Positions 41,528 to 50,247 are shown, counted from the stretch's first letter. The stretch is DNA of 64,000 bases from Paenibacillus mucilaginosus 3016 (GCF_000250655.1 NC_016935.1:4234001-4298000); one strand, 5' to 3'. Made by a program: numbers and translations. Notes: generated from the sequence alone by a model not told the origin.

Positions 41528-42274
41528 ATGGTCATCTTAAAAAGCAAACATGAAATCGAGGCCATCCGCAAGGCATGCCAAGTGGTGGCCGAATGCCATC
41601 GCGCGGTCGCGCCGCTCATCCAACCGGGCATCACGACCAACGAGATTGAGCGGATCTTCGAAGACATTATCTTGAAGCACGGGGCCAAGCCCTACACGAA
41701 GGGCTATAAGGGCTATCAATATGCGACCTGCGCCTCCGTCAACGACGTGATCGCGCATGGCTTCCCGAGTGATAAGCCACTTGAGGAAGGCGATATCGTG
41801 ACGATCGACACGGTCGCAGAGCTCGACGGCTGGCTCGGCGATTCGGCCTGGAGCTATGCGGTCGGGAAGATCTCGCCGACGGCCGAGAAGCTGATGCGCG
41901 TCACGAAGGAATGCCTTGACCTCGGTATCGCGCAGGCGCAGGCCGGCAATCGGCTCGGCGACGTGACGAGCGCGATCCAGCGGCATGCCGAATCGAACGG
42001 CTTCGGCGTCGTGCGAGACCTTCTCGCGCATGGCATCGGCCGAGACCTGCACGAGGATCCGAACTATATGCATGTCGGCAAGCCCGGCAAAGGCCTCCGC
42101 ATCAAGGAAGGCATGGTGTTCACGATCGAGCCCATGATCACCGAAGGCACCTACTACATGACAATCGATGCGGACGGCTGGACCGCGCGGACACTGGATC
42201 GCAAGCTCGCCGCACAATACGAGCATACGATTGCCATCACCGCTGAAGGTCCACAGATCCTGACCTCACAATAG
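41528..42274 (+). CDS. map: Type I methionine aminopeptidase
   Basis: A 248-residue cytoplasmic enzyme that removes the initiator methionine from new proteins. Metal ligands are visible: Asp in VTIDTVAELDG, Asp in WLGDSAW, His in LLAHGIGRDLHEDP, Glu in FTIEPMIT and Glu in QYEHTIAIT. The substrate-pocket His is in VNDVIAHGFPS. ATG 41528 directly follows a TetR gene, suggesting a co-transcribed secondary copy (like the Bacillus YflG paralogue) rather than the housekeeping map of the ribosomal-protein locus. GGAG lies 13 nt upstream, and TetR translation may assist initiation. Confidence 0.93.
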   Translation: MVILKSKHEIEAIRKACQVVAECHRAVAPLIQPGITTNEIERIFEDIILKHGAKPYTKGYKGYQYATCASVNDVIAHGFPSDKPLEEGDIVTIDTVAELDGWLGDSAWSYAVGKISPTAEKLMRVTKECLDLGIAQAQAGNRLGDVTSAIQRHAESNGFGVVRDLLAHGIGRDLHEDPNYMHVGKPGKGLRIKEGMVFTIEPMITEGTYYMTIDADGWTARTLDRKLAAQYEHTIAITAEGPQILTSQ

Positions 42275-42294
42275 AATAATTAGAAGTCGGGCAT

Positions 42295-42532
42295 TGCCTT
42301 CTATGAAGCTGGGAACATCACAGTGCCCGTACTCCTCGTGCATGCGGAGTGGGATATCGACGTGCCTCTTGAACTGGCGCAAAGTTTCTTCACTTCCCTG
42401 ACCGGTGCCGTGTATCGCCGCTGGGTCGAAATTGGTGAAGGAACGCATATGGTGCTGTTAGAGAAAAATAGGCTGCAGGCATTTCAAGCCATTCAAGTCT
42501 TCCTGGACGAAGAATATTCGCCGGCACTATAA
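42295..42532 (+). pseudogene. C-terminal fragment of an alpha/beta hydrolase
   Basis: About 78 codons read GIAFYEAGNITVPVLLVHAEWDIDVPLELAQSF, then VEIGEGTHMVLLEKN and FLDEEYSPAL. This is the last third of an alpha/beta hydrolase with the acidic residue (EWDID) and catalytic-His region (GTHM). The serine-bearing N-terminal part is absent and a stop precedes the fragment. It is not expected to be active. Confidence 0.65.
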
Positions 42533-42603
42533 GCATGTTGCAATCTCAGTGATTCATTTCGATCTCCGAAGGAACAGGGACCCGCATGGGCAAGCAATTT
42601 ATT

Positions 42604-42695
42604 GAGCTATACGGCAAAGAATATCTGTTCTTGTCATTTATGCCTAAGGATATATGTTCTTGTCATGCACTTTGGACAAGAACATATATCCTTAA
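42604..42695 (+). repeat. Dispersed repeat family 1, perfect inverted copy
   Basis: TAAGGATATATGTTCTTGTC (42645-42664) and GACAAGAACATATATCCTTA (42675-42694) are exact reverse complements with a 10-nt loop. A further ctgttcttgtcatttatgcc precedes them, matching the start of the 16281 copy. Confidence 0.8.
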
Positions 42696-42758
42696 CCGGC
42701 AACGACGGTAGCCCGGACATCCCTCACCGCACAAGAGGCGAGCAGGTTATCACGACAC

Positions 42759-42791
42759 AAGGACCGTCCGGACATGTTCCGAACGGTCCTT
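42759..42791. terminator. Hairpin downstream of DinB gene
   Basis: AAGGACCGT (42759-42767) pairs with ACGGTCCTT (42783-42791). It lies 49 bp beyond the minus-strand stop at 42840. No long T-run. Confidence 0.5.
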
Positions 42792-42839
42792 CTATGTGAA
42801 ATATCAGGGAGTATAACTCGGAGGGGGATTGCTTCGGGG

Positions 42840-43340
42840 CTAGGATACGCCGCCTTCGGCAAAGGCCTCCCACTCCTCAAGGGATGGACCATATACGCCG
42901 GACACGCGCAGACCGGCTTGGCGCATCAGAATCGTCATCTGGCCCCGGTGATGAATCTCGTGAGCGGCGACGGCATACAGCGTCTGGCTGTTGGTCCACT
43001 GCTCGCCGTACATATCACACGACTCCTGCAGGGAGGCATCGGTCCATTGGGCCGACAGTGCTTCGAGCAGGCCCTGGCTGGACTGTCTGTAGGCAGCGGC
43101 GATCTCCGCTGCGCTCGCCGGCACGGGGGAATCCATGGCAGGAGCATCAAACTTCAGACCGGTACGGGACAGCATCTCATGATGGGAGGTAACGATATGC
43201 CAGGCCAACTCTCCAAGGGTACGGTGATTTTCCGCCACCTGCTGCTTCAGCGATTCATCGGTCAGCACATCGAGTAGCTTTTGCGTGGAACCGCTTTCGA
43301 AAGTCCAGGTCTGTTTGAACGCTTCGATAGATTGGAACAT
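42840..43340 (-). CDS. DinB superfamily protein
   Basis: A 166-residue four-helix protein. The probable metal histidines lie in LGELAWHIVTSHHEML and AVAAHEIHHRGQMTILMRQAG, the DinB signature. It may be a thiol transferase or stress protein; the substrate is unknown. ATG 43340 (MFQSIEAFKQTW) was chosen because GGAGG lies 9 nt upstream; the frame continues open to 43442 without a better site. It is not closely similar to the DinB protein at 39375. Confidence 0.9.
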   Translation of the reverse strand: MFQSIEAFKQTWTFESGSTQKLLDVLTDESLKQQVAENHRTLGELAWHIVTSHHEMLSRTGLKFDAPAMDSPVPASAAEIAAAYRQSSQGLLEALSAQWTDASLQESCDMYGEQWTNSQTLYAVAAHEIHHRGQMTILMRQAGLRVSGVYGPSLEEWEAFAEGGVS

Positions 43341-43657
43341 TTTTATCATCCTCCATTGGATACGGTTGTCCGGTCTTCTGCCGGCAGCTCTGTCCGTTAT
43401 GCTGGTCCATTTCATCCTATTCCATTTTTTTCTTCTCTGCAAATATTAAATTTTCTTAAAAAAGATGGAACTGGTGTTCTTGTGTCGTGAAAGCCAAAAA
43501 GCCCTCTTCTTCTAGCCGGTGCTCCAATTTTTGCTCAATCCGATCGATTTGCTTAGTTTTGGAAACTGCCCGGTACTTTAATGGAGAAAGGCAGCCGATT
43601 ATCTTAGCTGGCTGCCACGTTGTCCTAATGGAGGCTATCGTTCCCACTTGGTTGAAT
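43341..43657. other. Intergenic region
   Basis: Holds the DinB promoter region and a family 2 repeat. A minus-strand frame here (ending LEHRLEEEGFLAFTTQEHQ) has no start of its own and may be residue of a lost gene. Confidence 0.4.
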
Positions 43658-43660
43658 CTA
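43590..43660 (+). repeat. Dispersed repeat family 2 copy
   Basis: GGCAGCC (43590-43596) pairs with GGCTGCC (43610-43616). Linker gctatcgttcccacttggtt with gaatcta follows and reaches the GNAT stop at 43658. Confidence 0.65.
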
Positions 43661-44062
43661 TACCAACTCCGAAATAAACATTGGCATGGCTCCATCCTCT
43701 TTGGAAAAACCACATTTATGATAAAAATCCATTGCACTCTTATATGAGATTAATACCTTCGTTTTACATCCTTTATATCTATCCAGCATAATGTCCATCA
43801 TTTTCTTACCTATTCCTTTTCCCTGATAACTCGGATTGATTAGCATGTAATGGAAATACACGGTTAATACACCATCAGAAAGAGCATTACTAATTCCGAT
43901 CAGCTTATCCCCATCCCAAGTTGCTACAATCGAATGAGATCCTTTAATGGCTTGTAGAAGTTCGTTTGGATACTTTCCTGATTCCCACTCTACCGAAAGA
44001 AATAATTCTTGAAGCGCCTCTTTAGTGATCCCTTCAAGATTCGAAGTGTAACGTATGCTCAT
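43658..44062 (-). CDS. GNAT family N-acetyltransferase
   Basis: A 134-residue minimal GNAT fold: SHSIVATWDGDKLIGISNALSDGVLTVYFHYMLINPSYQGKGIGKKMMDIML contains the acetyl-CoA pyrophosphate loop (QGKGIG). The C-terminus AMDFYHKCGFSKEDGAMPMFI is typical of small-molecule acetyltransferases. ATG 44062 is accepted although the ribosome site is weak. The stop lies at the edge of a family 2 repeat. Confidence 0.88.
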   Translation of the reverse strand: MSIRYTSNLEGITKEALQELFLSVEWESGKYPNELLQAIKGSHSIVATWDGDKLIGISNALSDGVLTVYFHYMLINPSYQGKGIGKKMMDIMLDRYKGCKTKVLISYKSAMDFYHKCGFSKEDGAMPMFISELV

Positions 44063-44231
44063 CTTCCATACCAGCCTTCATCAAAATTTGACGCTTATGG
44101 TGCAGATTTTCTTTACTAAGTATACCGTTAATTTGATGAGCATAGCAGCGCATAGGACTGAGACGCTAGTAGGCCCTCCTCTTGGTACAATGCACGATAT
44201 TTCAATGTCTGGCTAAATAAGAAGTGGCTTG

Positions 44232-44771
44232 TCACGGCTCAGTCTTCTTATCTAGATCATTCACTAAGAAGTCCAAAATCTGGCGCACATTCGATTCCAC
44301 ACTGTTCGTGAGCGTATGTATCGTGATTTCCGGATTCACCGGCGGTTCATAGACATCAGAGACACCGGTAAATCCTGCGATCTCACCTTTTCTCGCTTTG
44401 GCATATAAGCCTTTCACATCTCTGCGTTCACATTCCGCCAATGGACAATGCAAATACACTTCGACGTAGGACTCCAGCTCCGCTCGTGCATAGTTCCGCA
44501 TTTCCATATAGGGTGCAATCATAGAGATGATCGTCGTAACCCCATTGCGGTTCAGCAGCTTGCTGATATAGACGGCGCGGCGAATAGTTTCGAGCCGGTC
44601 TTCTTTGCCGAACCCAAGCTCTTGTCCTACCTCGCGTCTAAGCTCATCGCCGTCCAAGCATTCGACTCTAATGCCTCTTTCCTTAAGGGCCGCTGTCAGA
44701 GCTATGGCCGTCGTTGTTTTACCGGAGCTTGGAAGTCCTGTTAACCATATTGCCGTCCCGACCAATGGCAC
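44232..44771 (-). CDS. cysC: Adenylylsulfate (APS) kinase homologue, CysC family
   Basis: A 179-residue P-loop kinase: GLPSSGKTTTAIAL (Walker A), LDGDELRREV, and the family block DVKGLYAKARKGEIAGFTGVSDVYEPPVNPE. CysC proteins phosphorylate adenylyl sulfate to PAPS, the sulfate donor. No sulfate adenylyltransferase or PAPS reductase gene is nearby. It is the last gene of a six-gene operon, 9 bp after a radical SAM gene, which suggests a dedicated role there. The start is GTG 44771 behind AAAGGGGT. Confidence 0.9.
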   Translation of the reverse strand: MPLVGTAIWLTGLPSSGKTTTAIALTAALKERGIRVECLDGDELRREVGQELGFGKEDRLETIRRAVYISKLLNRNGVTTIISMIAPYMEMRNYARAELESYVEVYLHCPLAECERRDVKGLYAKARKGEIAGFTGVSDVYEPPVNPEITIHTLTNSVESNVRQILDFLVNDLDKKTEP

Positions 44772-44780
44772 TGTACCCCT

Positions 44781-45638
44781 TTACGATAAAATAGCGATCC
44801 TCTCAAGTGCGCGGTCTCCGTAAATAGGATCGAACGGCTGCCCCTCCATATGGATGTAGCCTATATAACAGTCACATTGCTTCATACGGCACGGGCTTTC
44901 TTTAGAGATGCCTTCCAGCCCATGTTTATACAGATTTCCGATCACTTGACGATCCTTGTAGCAGCGCTTTACGCGTCCGTCTCCTTGGACATAAAACACA
45001 TTGTACCCGGCACGGCACGGCTTGCCCATACTGTCGTAATCCTTGGCATTAAGGGCAAAGAAAGGGTCCATACGGCTCAAAAACGCTGTATCCTCGGCAG
45101 AATAGTAATCCTGCTTATCTTTGTAGGCGTTCACCCACATATACACATCTTCAGGTAATGCCTTCCTTAGGGAGGAAATGGAGTTGAACGCGCTCTTGAC
45201 ACCGACACAGCCTACACTGAACGGGATTTTTTGCTCGTAGAGTTTGCCGCATTGCCGAACAAATCGTTCTTCCTCCGTCTGCCCGGGATGGTAGGTTACC
45301 CAGAATGCAGCCGTGACCGGATTCAATTCGCACGTCCAATCGAGCTTTGCGGATAAGTTGGTTTGTATAGCGACTTTATCCACGTGATGCATATGGGACA
45401 GCTGGGCCAAGGCTTCCCTGTACCAACGATGCGTAAGTCCCTCACCATAAGGGTTAAAAAACACGGACAGCTGATGTCCCCTGTCCTCCTGATTCCTTAC
45501 CCAGTCGACAAATGCCTGCACCTGCAGCCGATCCTTAGCCAATGTCTCTTGGCTGTCCGTGTTCTTGCTAAAAGGACAGTACGGGCAGTCGTAATTGCAT
45601 GAGCTTAAGCTCCCGCGGAAATAAATCGTCGCTTTCAT
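44781..45638 (-). CDS. STM4011 family radical SAM protein
   Basis: A 285-residue radical SAM enzyme. CNYDCPYC near residue 13 binds the 4Fe-4S cluster. A C-terminal cysteine set (CRAGYNVFYVQGDGRVKRC, then CRMKQCDCYIGY) probably binds an extra cluster, as in SPASM-like proteins. The family is named after Salmonella STM4011 and has no known reaction. ATG 45638 overlaps the stop of the preceding gene by 4 bp, so the two are translationally coupled; the frame is open upstream to 45689, inside the neighbour. Confidence 0.9.
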   Translation of the reverse strand: MKATIYFRGSLSSCNYDCPYCPFSKNTDSQETLAKDRLQVQAFVDWVRNQEDRGHQLSVFFNPYGEGLTHRWYREALAQLSHMHHVDKVAIQTNLSAKLDWTCELNPVTAAFWVTYHPGQTEEERFVRQCGKLYEQKIPFSVGCVGVKSAFNSISSLRKALPEDVYMWVNAYKDKQDYYSAEDTAFLSRMDPFFALNAKDYDSMGKPCRAGYNVFYVQGDGRVKRCYKDRQVIGNLYKHGLEGISKESPCRMKQCDCYIGYIHMEGQPFDPIYGDRALERIAILS

Positions 45639-47011
45639 GAGAGCACACAGCTTTCCATGCGGGCCCGTATATCCGGGGAGATGAACCAATCTCCGATGGC
45701 GTCGGAGTACATAAGCCCTTCTTCCGTAAGCCGCAGTACCTCATGCTCTACAGCAGCAAGATCCGTATGTACGAGCAGATACAACTCGGGATAATCGATG
45801 AGAGGCGACGAGGTGAACCTATCCACATAGCTGCTCAACGCCAAGCCTTCCGTATGAAGCAGCGCTTTCAGTATAAAGCGGCGCTGCTGGTCATCCCTGC
45901 TTAGCACAATGCCGTAATCTGCATGGGTGTAATCGGCTGCAGCCACATAGTCGGCTATGATGCTTGCTGTAGCTGAACGTCCTACGCTGTATCGCGAGGA
46001 ATAATGGACCGATCTTGTGTAAGATCGTGCACCGCAGCCGAGTCCAATCATACCTTCCTCCTGGCAGCCATATGGAAGCAAGGATTTCCCCGACCCCGCT
46101 TCCGCTTTGGCGAATCTCCGCATAGAGTACTGGGTATACCCGCTTGCAAGCATACGTTCCCGCGCCGCGCTGTAGAATCTTACCCTCTGATCCTCGCCGC
46201 TCTGCCTGATCTGCTCTGGCTTTACAATCGTGTGCTCACGAGTGTACAGCGGATAAATAAAGATCTCCTCCGGCTCATAAGACAGCGCTCTGTCCAGCGA
46301 ATAGATCCATGAATCAAGGGTTTGACCGGGAAGGCCATAAATCAGATCCAGATTAAGGATGGGAAAATGGTGCAGCTTGAGCTGTTCCAGAGCCCTTTCC
46401 ACTTCCTGCGGTTTTTGCGGACGATAGATCGCTTCCGCTTCCGACTCGATGAAGCTTTGAATGCCCATGCTTACCCGATCCACCTGCCTGCTCTTTAAAA
46501 TGGCTAGGCGTTCATCGGTTACCGTCTCGGGAGATGTCTCTACCGAGATGGAAGCTTGAACGGGATCCATGCCTATGACATGCTGAGCAATATGGAACAA
46601 CCGATCAAGCTGGAGGGGCTCGAGTAAAGTCGGCGTTCCGCCTCCGATCGCGAATCGGGCAACCGGCTTTTTCTGAATGAACGGCGCCCATTGTGCAGCT
46701 TGTCTTTCCAAAGCATCCACGTATTCGGCATGTACATTGGCCCTCTTGTCAGGCAATGTGAATAAATTGCAAAAGCCGCAGCGAGCCCCGCAAAACGGGA
46801 TATGCATATACAAAAAGAACGTATTCGCCAGTTCTTGGCTCCACAGATCCGATAGCGGCAGCTTCGTCTCCAATGCTCGATAGGAGGTTTTGTGCGGATA
46901 AGAATACAGATAAGACCGGTAAGGCTCTAGTGTCAGGTTGTCCTTCCAGCTGCGCAGAGCCTCCGGACTCTGGATGATGTCCCGATAATTAGGGTAGGCC
47001 GTATGGCTCAC
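45635..47011 (-). CDS. STM4012 family radical SAM protein (HemN-like)
   Basis: A 458-residue radical SAM enzyme of the HemN fold: CGARCGFC cluster motif, GGGTPTLL for SAM binding, and VSMGIQSFIESE and DLIYGLPGQTLDSW as in HemN. The C-terminal HemN-type region follows (YGCQEEGMIGLGCGARS). Unlike HemN it belongs to a five-gene conserved set of unknown product. GTG 47011 has GAGGAG at 6 nt and fits the expected start. It overlaps the next gene by 4 bp. Confidence 0.9.
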   Translation of the reverse strand: MSHTAYPNYRDIIQSPEALRSWKDNLTLEPYRSYLYSYPHKTSYRALETKLPLSDLWSQELANTFFLYMHIPFCGARCGFCNLFTLPDKRANVHAEYVDALERQAAQWAPFIQKKPVARFAIGGGTPTLLEPLQLDRLFHIAQHVIGMDPVQASISVETSPETVTDERLAILKSRQVDRVSMGIQSFIESEAEAIYRPQKPQEVERALEQLKLHHFPILNLDLIYGLPGQTLDSWIYSLDRALSYEPEEIFIYPLYTREHTIVKPEQIRQSGEDQRVRFYSAARERMLASGYTQYSMRRFAKAEAGSGKSLLPYGCQEEGMIGLGCGARSYTRSVHYSSRYSVGRSATASIIADYVAAADYTHADYGIVLSRDDQQRRFILKALLHTEGLALSSYVDRFTSSPLIDYPELYLLVHTDLAAVEHEVLRLTEEGLMYSDAIGDWFISPDIRARMESCVLS

Positions 47012-47031
47012 TATGATCTCCTCCTCTCCCC

Positions 47032-47817
47032 TTACAAAATAAATTCGCGATAAGGCACGTTCCACACGACTTCATGGGCAAGCCTGTGGCCGTTGTAGCC
47101 ATCTTCACCGAAGGCGGTGCCGTGATCCGAGAACGCCATGCAGAATACAGGCCGTTCCCGTTCTCTGAAGGCCTGAAATAATCGGCCAAGTTCACCGTCA
47201 ACATATCGGAGTGCCGCGCGCTGCGTCTCAACCGAGTCTTTTTTCGCTCCAGGCACAAAATAATGATTCGGCCCATGAATCGCTGATATATTCATAAACA
47301 GAAACAAACGCTCTGTCTTCTCGTAATTGTGCAGCAGCTTGATGGCATGGTTCACCTGATGCTCGGTAGAGCGTGGATTCGTAACCCCAAAGTTCATTCT
47401 CCAATAGCTTTCCTGGAAATAGCCGGGAAGCACTCTGGCCAGCGGAACTTTCTTCGTGAAAAAGATGACTCCGCCAATACAGATCGTACGGTAGCCCTCT
47501 GCCTGCAATCCGGAAACGATATCCGTTGAGTCAAATTGCCATGTATAGGGATGGACATTGAATCCCGTATTCTTCGAATGAAACAATCGAACATGCTCTG
47601 ACTTATGGGTCGTAGCCGGGGTTGGCAGAAATCCGCCAAAGAAAGCGTGATGCGCTGCATAAGTGAAACTGCCCGGCGTGTGCCGCTTTTCCCAAGGTCC
47701 GCCGCCGCACAAATTCGGGCAGTTTGCTTCCTCCATTACGGCGGCGTCATAGCGCAGCGTATCCAGTGTAATCATGAGAATATCATGACTGCCTACAATT
47801 TCATTCATGTTAAACAT
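47032..47817 (-). CDS. STM4013-type sulfatase/phosphatase-fold hydrolase
   Basis: A 261-residue protein of the alkaline-phosphatase superfamily. ILMITLDTLRYD supplies the N-terminal metal Asp. HTPGSFTYAAHHAFFGGFLPT holds the likely nucleophile region (Thr or Ser rather than the Cys of classical sulfatases). HGPNHYF and AFSDHGTAFGEDGYNGHRL supply the other metal ligands. It would cleave a phosphate, sulfate or related ester; the substrate is unknown. ATG 47817 follows AAGGGG. Third gene of the operon. Confidence 0.85.
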   Translation of the reverse strand: MFNMNEIVGSHDILMITLDTLRYDAAVMEEANCPNLCGGGPWEKRHTPGSFTYAAHHAFFGGFLPTPATTHKSEHVRLFHSKNTGFNVHPYTWQFDSTDIVSGLQAEGYRTICIGGVIFFTKKVPLARVLPGYFQESYWRMNFGVTNPRSTEHQVNHAIKLLHNYEKTERLFLFMNISAIHGPNHYFVPGAKKDSVETQRAALRYVDGELGRLFQAFRERERPVFCMAFSDHGTAFGEDGYNGHRLAHEVVWNVPYREFIL

Positions 47818-47836
47818 GGTGGGGATCCCCTTCCAT

Positions 47837-49054
47837 TCAGATAGTCGAAGGGAGTGTAGCCATTCTCATTTCCCATTCATAGGGGTCATGTCCTTCATAA
47901 TGACTATGATATAGTAAATCTCCGAACGGATTGACATCCAATACATAAGGTCGAAAGGATGTGCTGCTCAATAATACATCTATGCCTGCAACAGTAGAAC
48001 GTGGAAATGCCGATAGCGTCTGTTCGGCACTTTGCCGCACGGCAGCCTGAAGATCGTCAGGCAGGCCCATCTCATCCAAGCGGAATCGGGCGCTGTTGAG
48101 ATGCAGGTTCGTTATAGGTGTTCTGCTTGCCCTGGCAATACTGTGACAAGCCTTCCCTGCTACGACAAGCTGCCGAATATCGAAAGCGCGATCCCTGTAA
48201 GACGCTTTCGGAATCCATTGTTCTACATGAGCGCCATGCCCCAATAACCAGTTGATGATTTGGCGGATGACATGGCGTTCTTTATAGTTCACCAGCTTTT
48301 TGACGTTATAAAATAACGGAGGTCTGGTTTGATAGCTCTGCACACCTATCGTAGTCACGGCCGATTCCGCCCCCGTAGCGGGGTTGACTTGGTACGCCAT
48401 GACTCCGCATGCGCCGGAACCTGAGGCCAGCTTAATGAATAAACGGTGCATTCGTTCATTTGCCATAGCCTCCCGCAGTGTATCGTAATCCGGAATGGCT
48501 TCCGGCGCAGCTAATCTTCTGGGCGCCGGCAATCGGGCTGCTGATAAGATCTGGTGCGTGCGCCTCTTATCGAACATCGCGGCAATATCCTCAGGAGCAT
48601 TCATCCATCGCGGCGTCTCCCACAGCTGTATAGCCTCCCTGTCCAGTCGGGACAACAGCCTGCAATACCCGCGAAACCACTGGGAAGGATGGTACAGCTT
48701 GCCCTTGATTTCCTTCAATCCATGGGCCATCCTAACCGGAATAGGCTGAACAACGCTCTTGTTATACCAAAGCCATCGCTCGTCTATAGGGAGGCTTGCC
48801 GCATCGGGGGCGCCAAGTGCAATAAGCTCACGTTCCACTTCAAAATGCTCCCCTGGTGCGTCGAGCCGCAGCAAGGGCGGTTCATCCATAGATCGTCCCA
48901 GACTTTGTGCAATCGAACTCAAGGATGCTCTTCCCTGAAGCACATCGATATAATTCAATACATGTGCCGGCGGTAACCCCAGCCGGGCCCTTGCCGCTTG
49001 CAGTCCGGCTGTTCTTCTATTATCGGCATTGCCAATAACAATCATCGATTCCAT
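47837..49054 (-). CDS. STM4014-type ATP-grasp-like protein
   Basis: A 405-residue protein. The N-terminal half (ERWLWYNKSVVQPIP, LYHPSQWFRGYCRLL) leads to an ATP-grasp-like half: MHRLFIKLASGSGACGV, DRAFDIRQLVVAGKACHS, and VAGIDVLLSSTSFRPYVLDVNPFGDLL with the usual metal-binding Asp/Asn near the end. ATP-grasp enzymes join a carboxylate to an amine, thiol or phosphate. The start codon is 2 bp after the stop of the leucine-rich-repeat gene, so tight coupling with that protein is likely. Function unknown. Confidence 0.85.
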   Translation of the reverse strand: MESMIVIGNADNRRTAGLQAARARLGLPPAHVLNYIDVLQGRASLSSIAQSLGRSMDEPPLLRLDAPGEHFEVERELIALGAPDAASLPIDERWLWYNKSVVQPIPVRMAHGLKEIKGKLYHPSQWFRGYCRLLSRLDREAIQLWETPRWMNAPEDIAAMFDKRRTHQILSAARLPAPRRLAAPEAIPDYDTLREAMANERMHRLFIKLASGSGACGVMAYQVNPATGAESAVTTIGVQSYQTRPPLFYNVKKLVNYKERHVIRQIINWLLGHGAHVEQWIPKASYRDRAFDIRQLVVAGKACHSIARASRTPITNLHLNSARFRLDEMGLPDDLQAAVRQSAEQTLSAFPRSTVAGIDVLLSSTSFRPYVLDVNPFGDLLYHSHYEGHDPYEWEMRMATLPSTI

Positions 49055-49056
49055 TG

Positions 49057-49902
49057 TTATTCCGTTAATGAAGGATAGCGGTAATCCTCGTCATCATCCG
49101 AATCCTGCTGATCGCTGATATCTACGCTCAGGCCTGACTGCTTCCAACGATCCATCATTTCATCCGACATGTAATGATAGCTTAAATCAAGATGCTGCAG
49201 TTTCTTTATCTTTTCACTATTCATAAGTGCTTCTGCTCCAGCATCCGTTAACGTACCCATGGAAAGATCCAGCGTATGTAGTCCATCAAGAATAGGTGCA
49301 TTGGCTACAGCCATAGCAATTTCATCTTGGATTTCACTGTCTTTGAGCCCAAGATAGGTGAGCTGGGGGAATTTCCCTGGCTCGATCAGAGCGAGAACAT
49401 CTTCGAGGCTCCCGTCAAATCCATAGTCTTCAACCCCCAGATAAAGCTCCAGCTTCTTCAGGTTTTTGAAACTGCCTTCGCTGATGCTGGTAATGACGTC
49501 TTTTCCAAGTCCGCCGCAAATGATCGTAAGCGCCTCCAGCTTGTCATGGTGAGCAGGATCTATGCTGAGACCTGTGCTTCCTTTAATCGTTAGTGAACTA
49601 AGCTCGGGATAAGCAGAGAGAATCGGTCCCAGGTTGGATTGATTAATCCAGGAGACCTCACATTCTTCAGAGGACATATCGCCAATAAACAAGCTGCGCA
49701 GCTGCGGGAAGCGGTCTTTCAACCGAACAAGCGCTTCCACAATTTCGCCGGAATCATTCTCGTAGGCGCCGCCCCAGTCACCGATGATGAGACTTTCAAG
49801 CTGTAAGCTCTCATCTTTGCTTGCAAGCTCCTCTATTAAATCTACAATGTTGACTCCATTCTCATATTGGTCATAATCGACAGATAGTTTACATTCGGAC
49901 AT
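49057..49902 (-). CDS. STM4015-type leucine-rich-repeat protein
   Basis: A 281-residue protein built of irregular leucine-rich repeats (LESLIIGDWGGAYE, PQLRSLFIGDM, PELSSLTIKGS, LKKLELYLG, PQLTYLGLKDSEI, GLHTLDLSMGTLTD, LQHLDLSYHYMSD). It ends in an acidic tail (DQQDSDDDED) and YRYPSLTE. There is no signal peptide, so it is cytoplasmic. First gene of the operon; ATG 49902 has AGGAGG at 7 nt. It may act as a scaffold or as the substrate of the following ATP-grasp and radical SAM enzymes; this is inference. Confidence 0.85.
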   Translation of the reverse strand: MSECKLSVDYDQYENGVNIVDLIEELASKDESLQLESLIIGDWGGAYENDSGEIVEALVRLKDRFPQLRSLFIGDMSSEECEVSWINQSNLGPILSAYPELSSLTIKGSTGLSIDPAHHDKLEALTIICGGLGKDVITSISEGSFKNLKKLELYLGVEDYGFDGSLEDVLALIEPGKFPQLTYLGLKDSEIQDEIAMAVANAPILDGLHTLDLSMGTLTDAGAEALMNSEKIKKLQHLDLSYHYMSDEMMDRWKQSGLSVDISDQQDSDDDEDYRYPSLTE

Positions 49903-50247
49903 AAGAAAACCTCCTGGAAATGAATGCTAACCTTTCATTCATTATAAGATTCACTCGCACGGATTTCAAACGTATACCCTATCCTATGCTCATTTAGAAT
50001 CTCACAGACGAAGAGATGATAGCTCGGATACGTTGGCCAATAAAACGGACTGCCGTTGGGCGGTCCGTTGTACCCATGTGTTGTCGATTTAAGTATTAGA
50101 CTGACGCGGTAAAGGAAACAGCAGCAGCCATGGACGAGAAAATAAAGTCCTAGACTGCTGCTGTTTCTTTGAACAAACATTCCCAGCTGGATCGTAATGT
50201 TCAAAGTGATTCGGGTTTTTTGGGCCGATTAACCTTTCTCTCGCAAT
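49903..50247. other. Intergenic region with hairpins
   Basis: Holds the promoter region of the six-gene operon and two strong hairpins at 50044-50167. No gene seen. Confidence 0.5.
50044..50167. repeat. Two hairpins resembling repeat family 2
   Basis: AACGGAC (50044-50050) pairs with GTCCGTT (50063-50069). GAAACAGCAGCAG (50115-50127) pairs perfectly with CTGCTGCTGTTTC (50155-50167). The linker between is poorly conserved, so membership of family 2 is uncertain. Confidence 0.45.

Larger units (their letters stand above)
42533..42839. other. Intergenic region
   Basis: Contains a family 1 repeat with a perfect 20-bp inverted repeat and a terminator-type hairpin. No gene seen. Confidence 0.5.

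Noticed and set aside
43456..43737. Minus-strand frame ending LEHRLEEEGFLAFTTQEHQ
   Set aside because: It starts inside the GNAT gene in another frame and crosses a family 2 repeat; no independent start.
44232..44771. Sulfate assimilation operon around cysC
   Set aside because: No sulfate adenylyltransferase, PAPS reductase or sulfite reductase gene is adjacent. The gene is clearly the tail of the STM4011-4015 operon.
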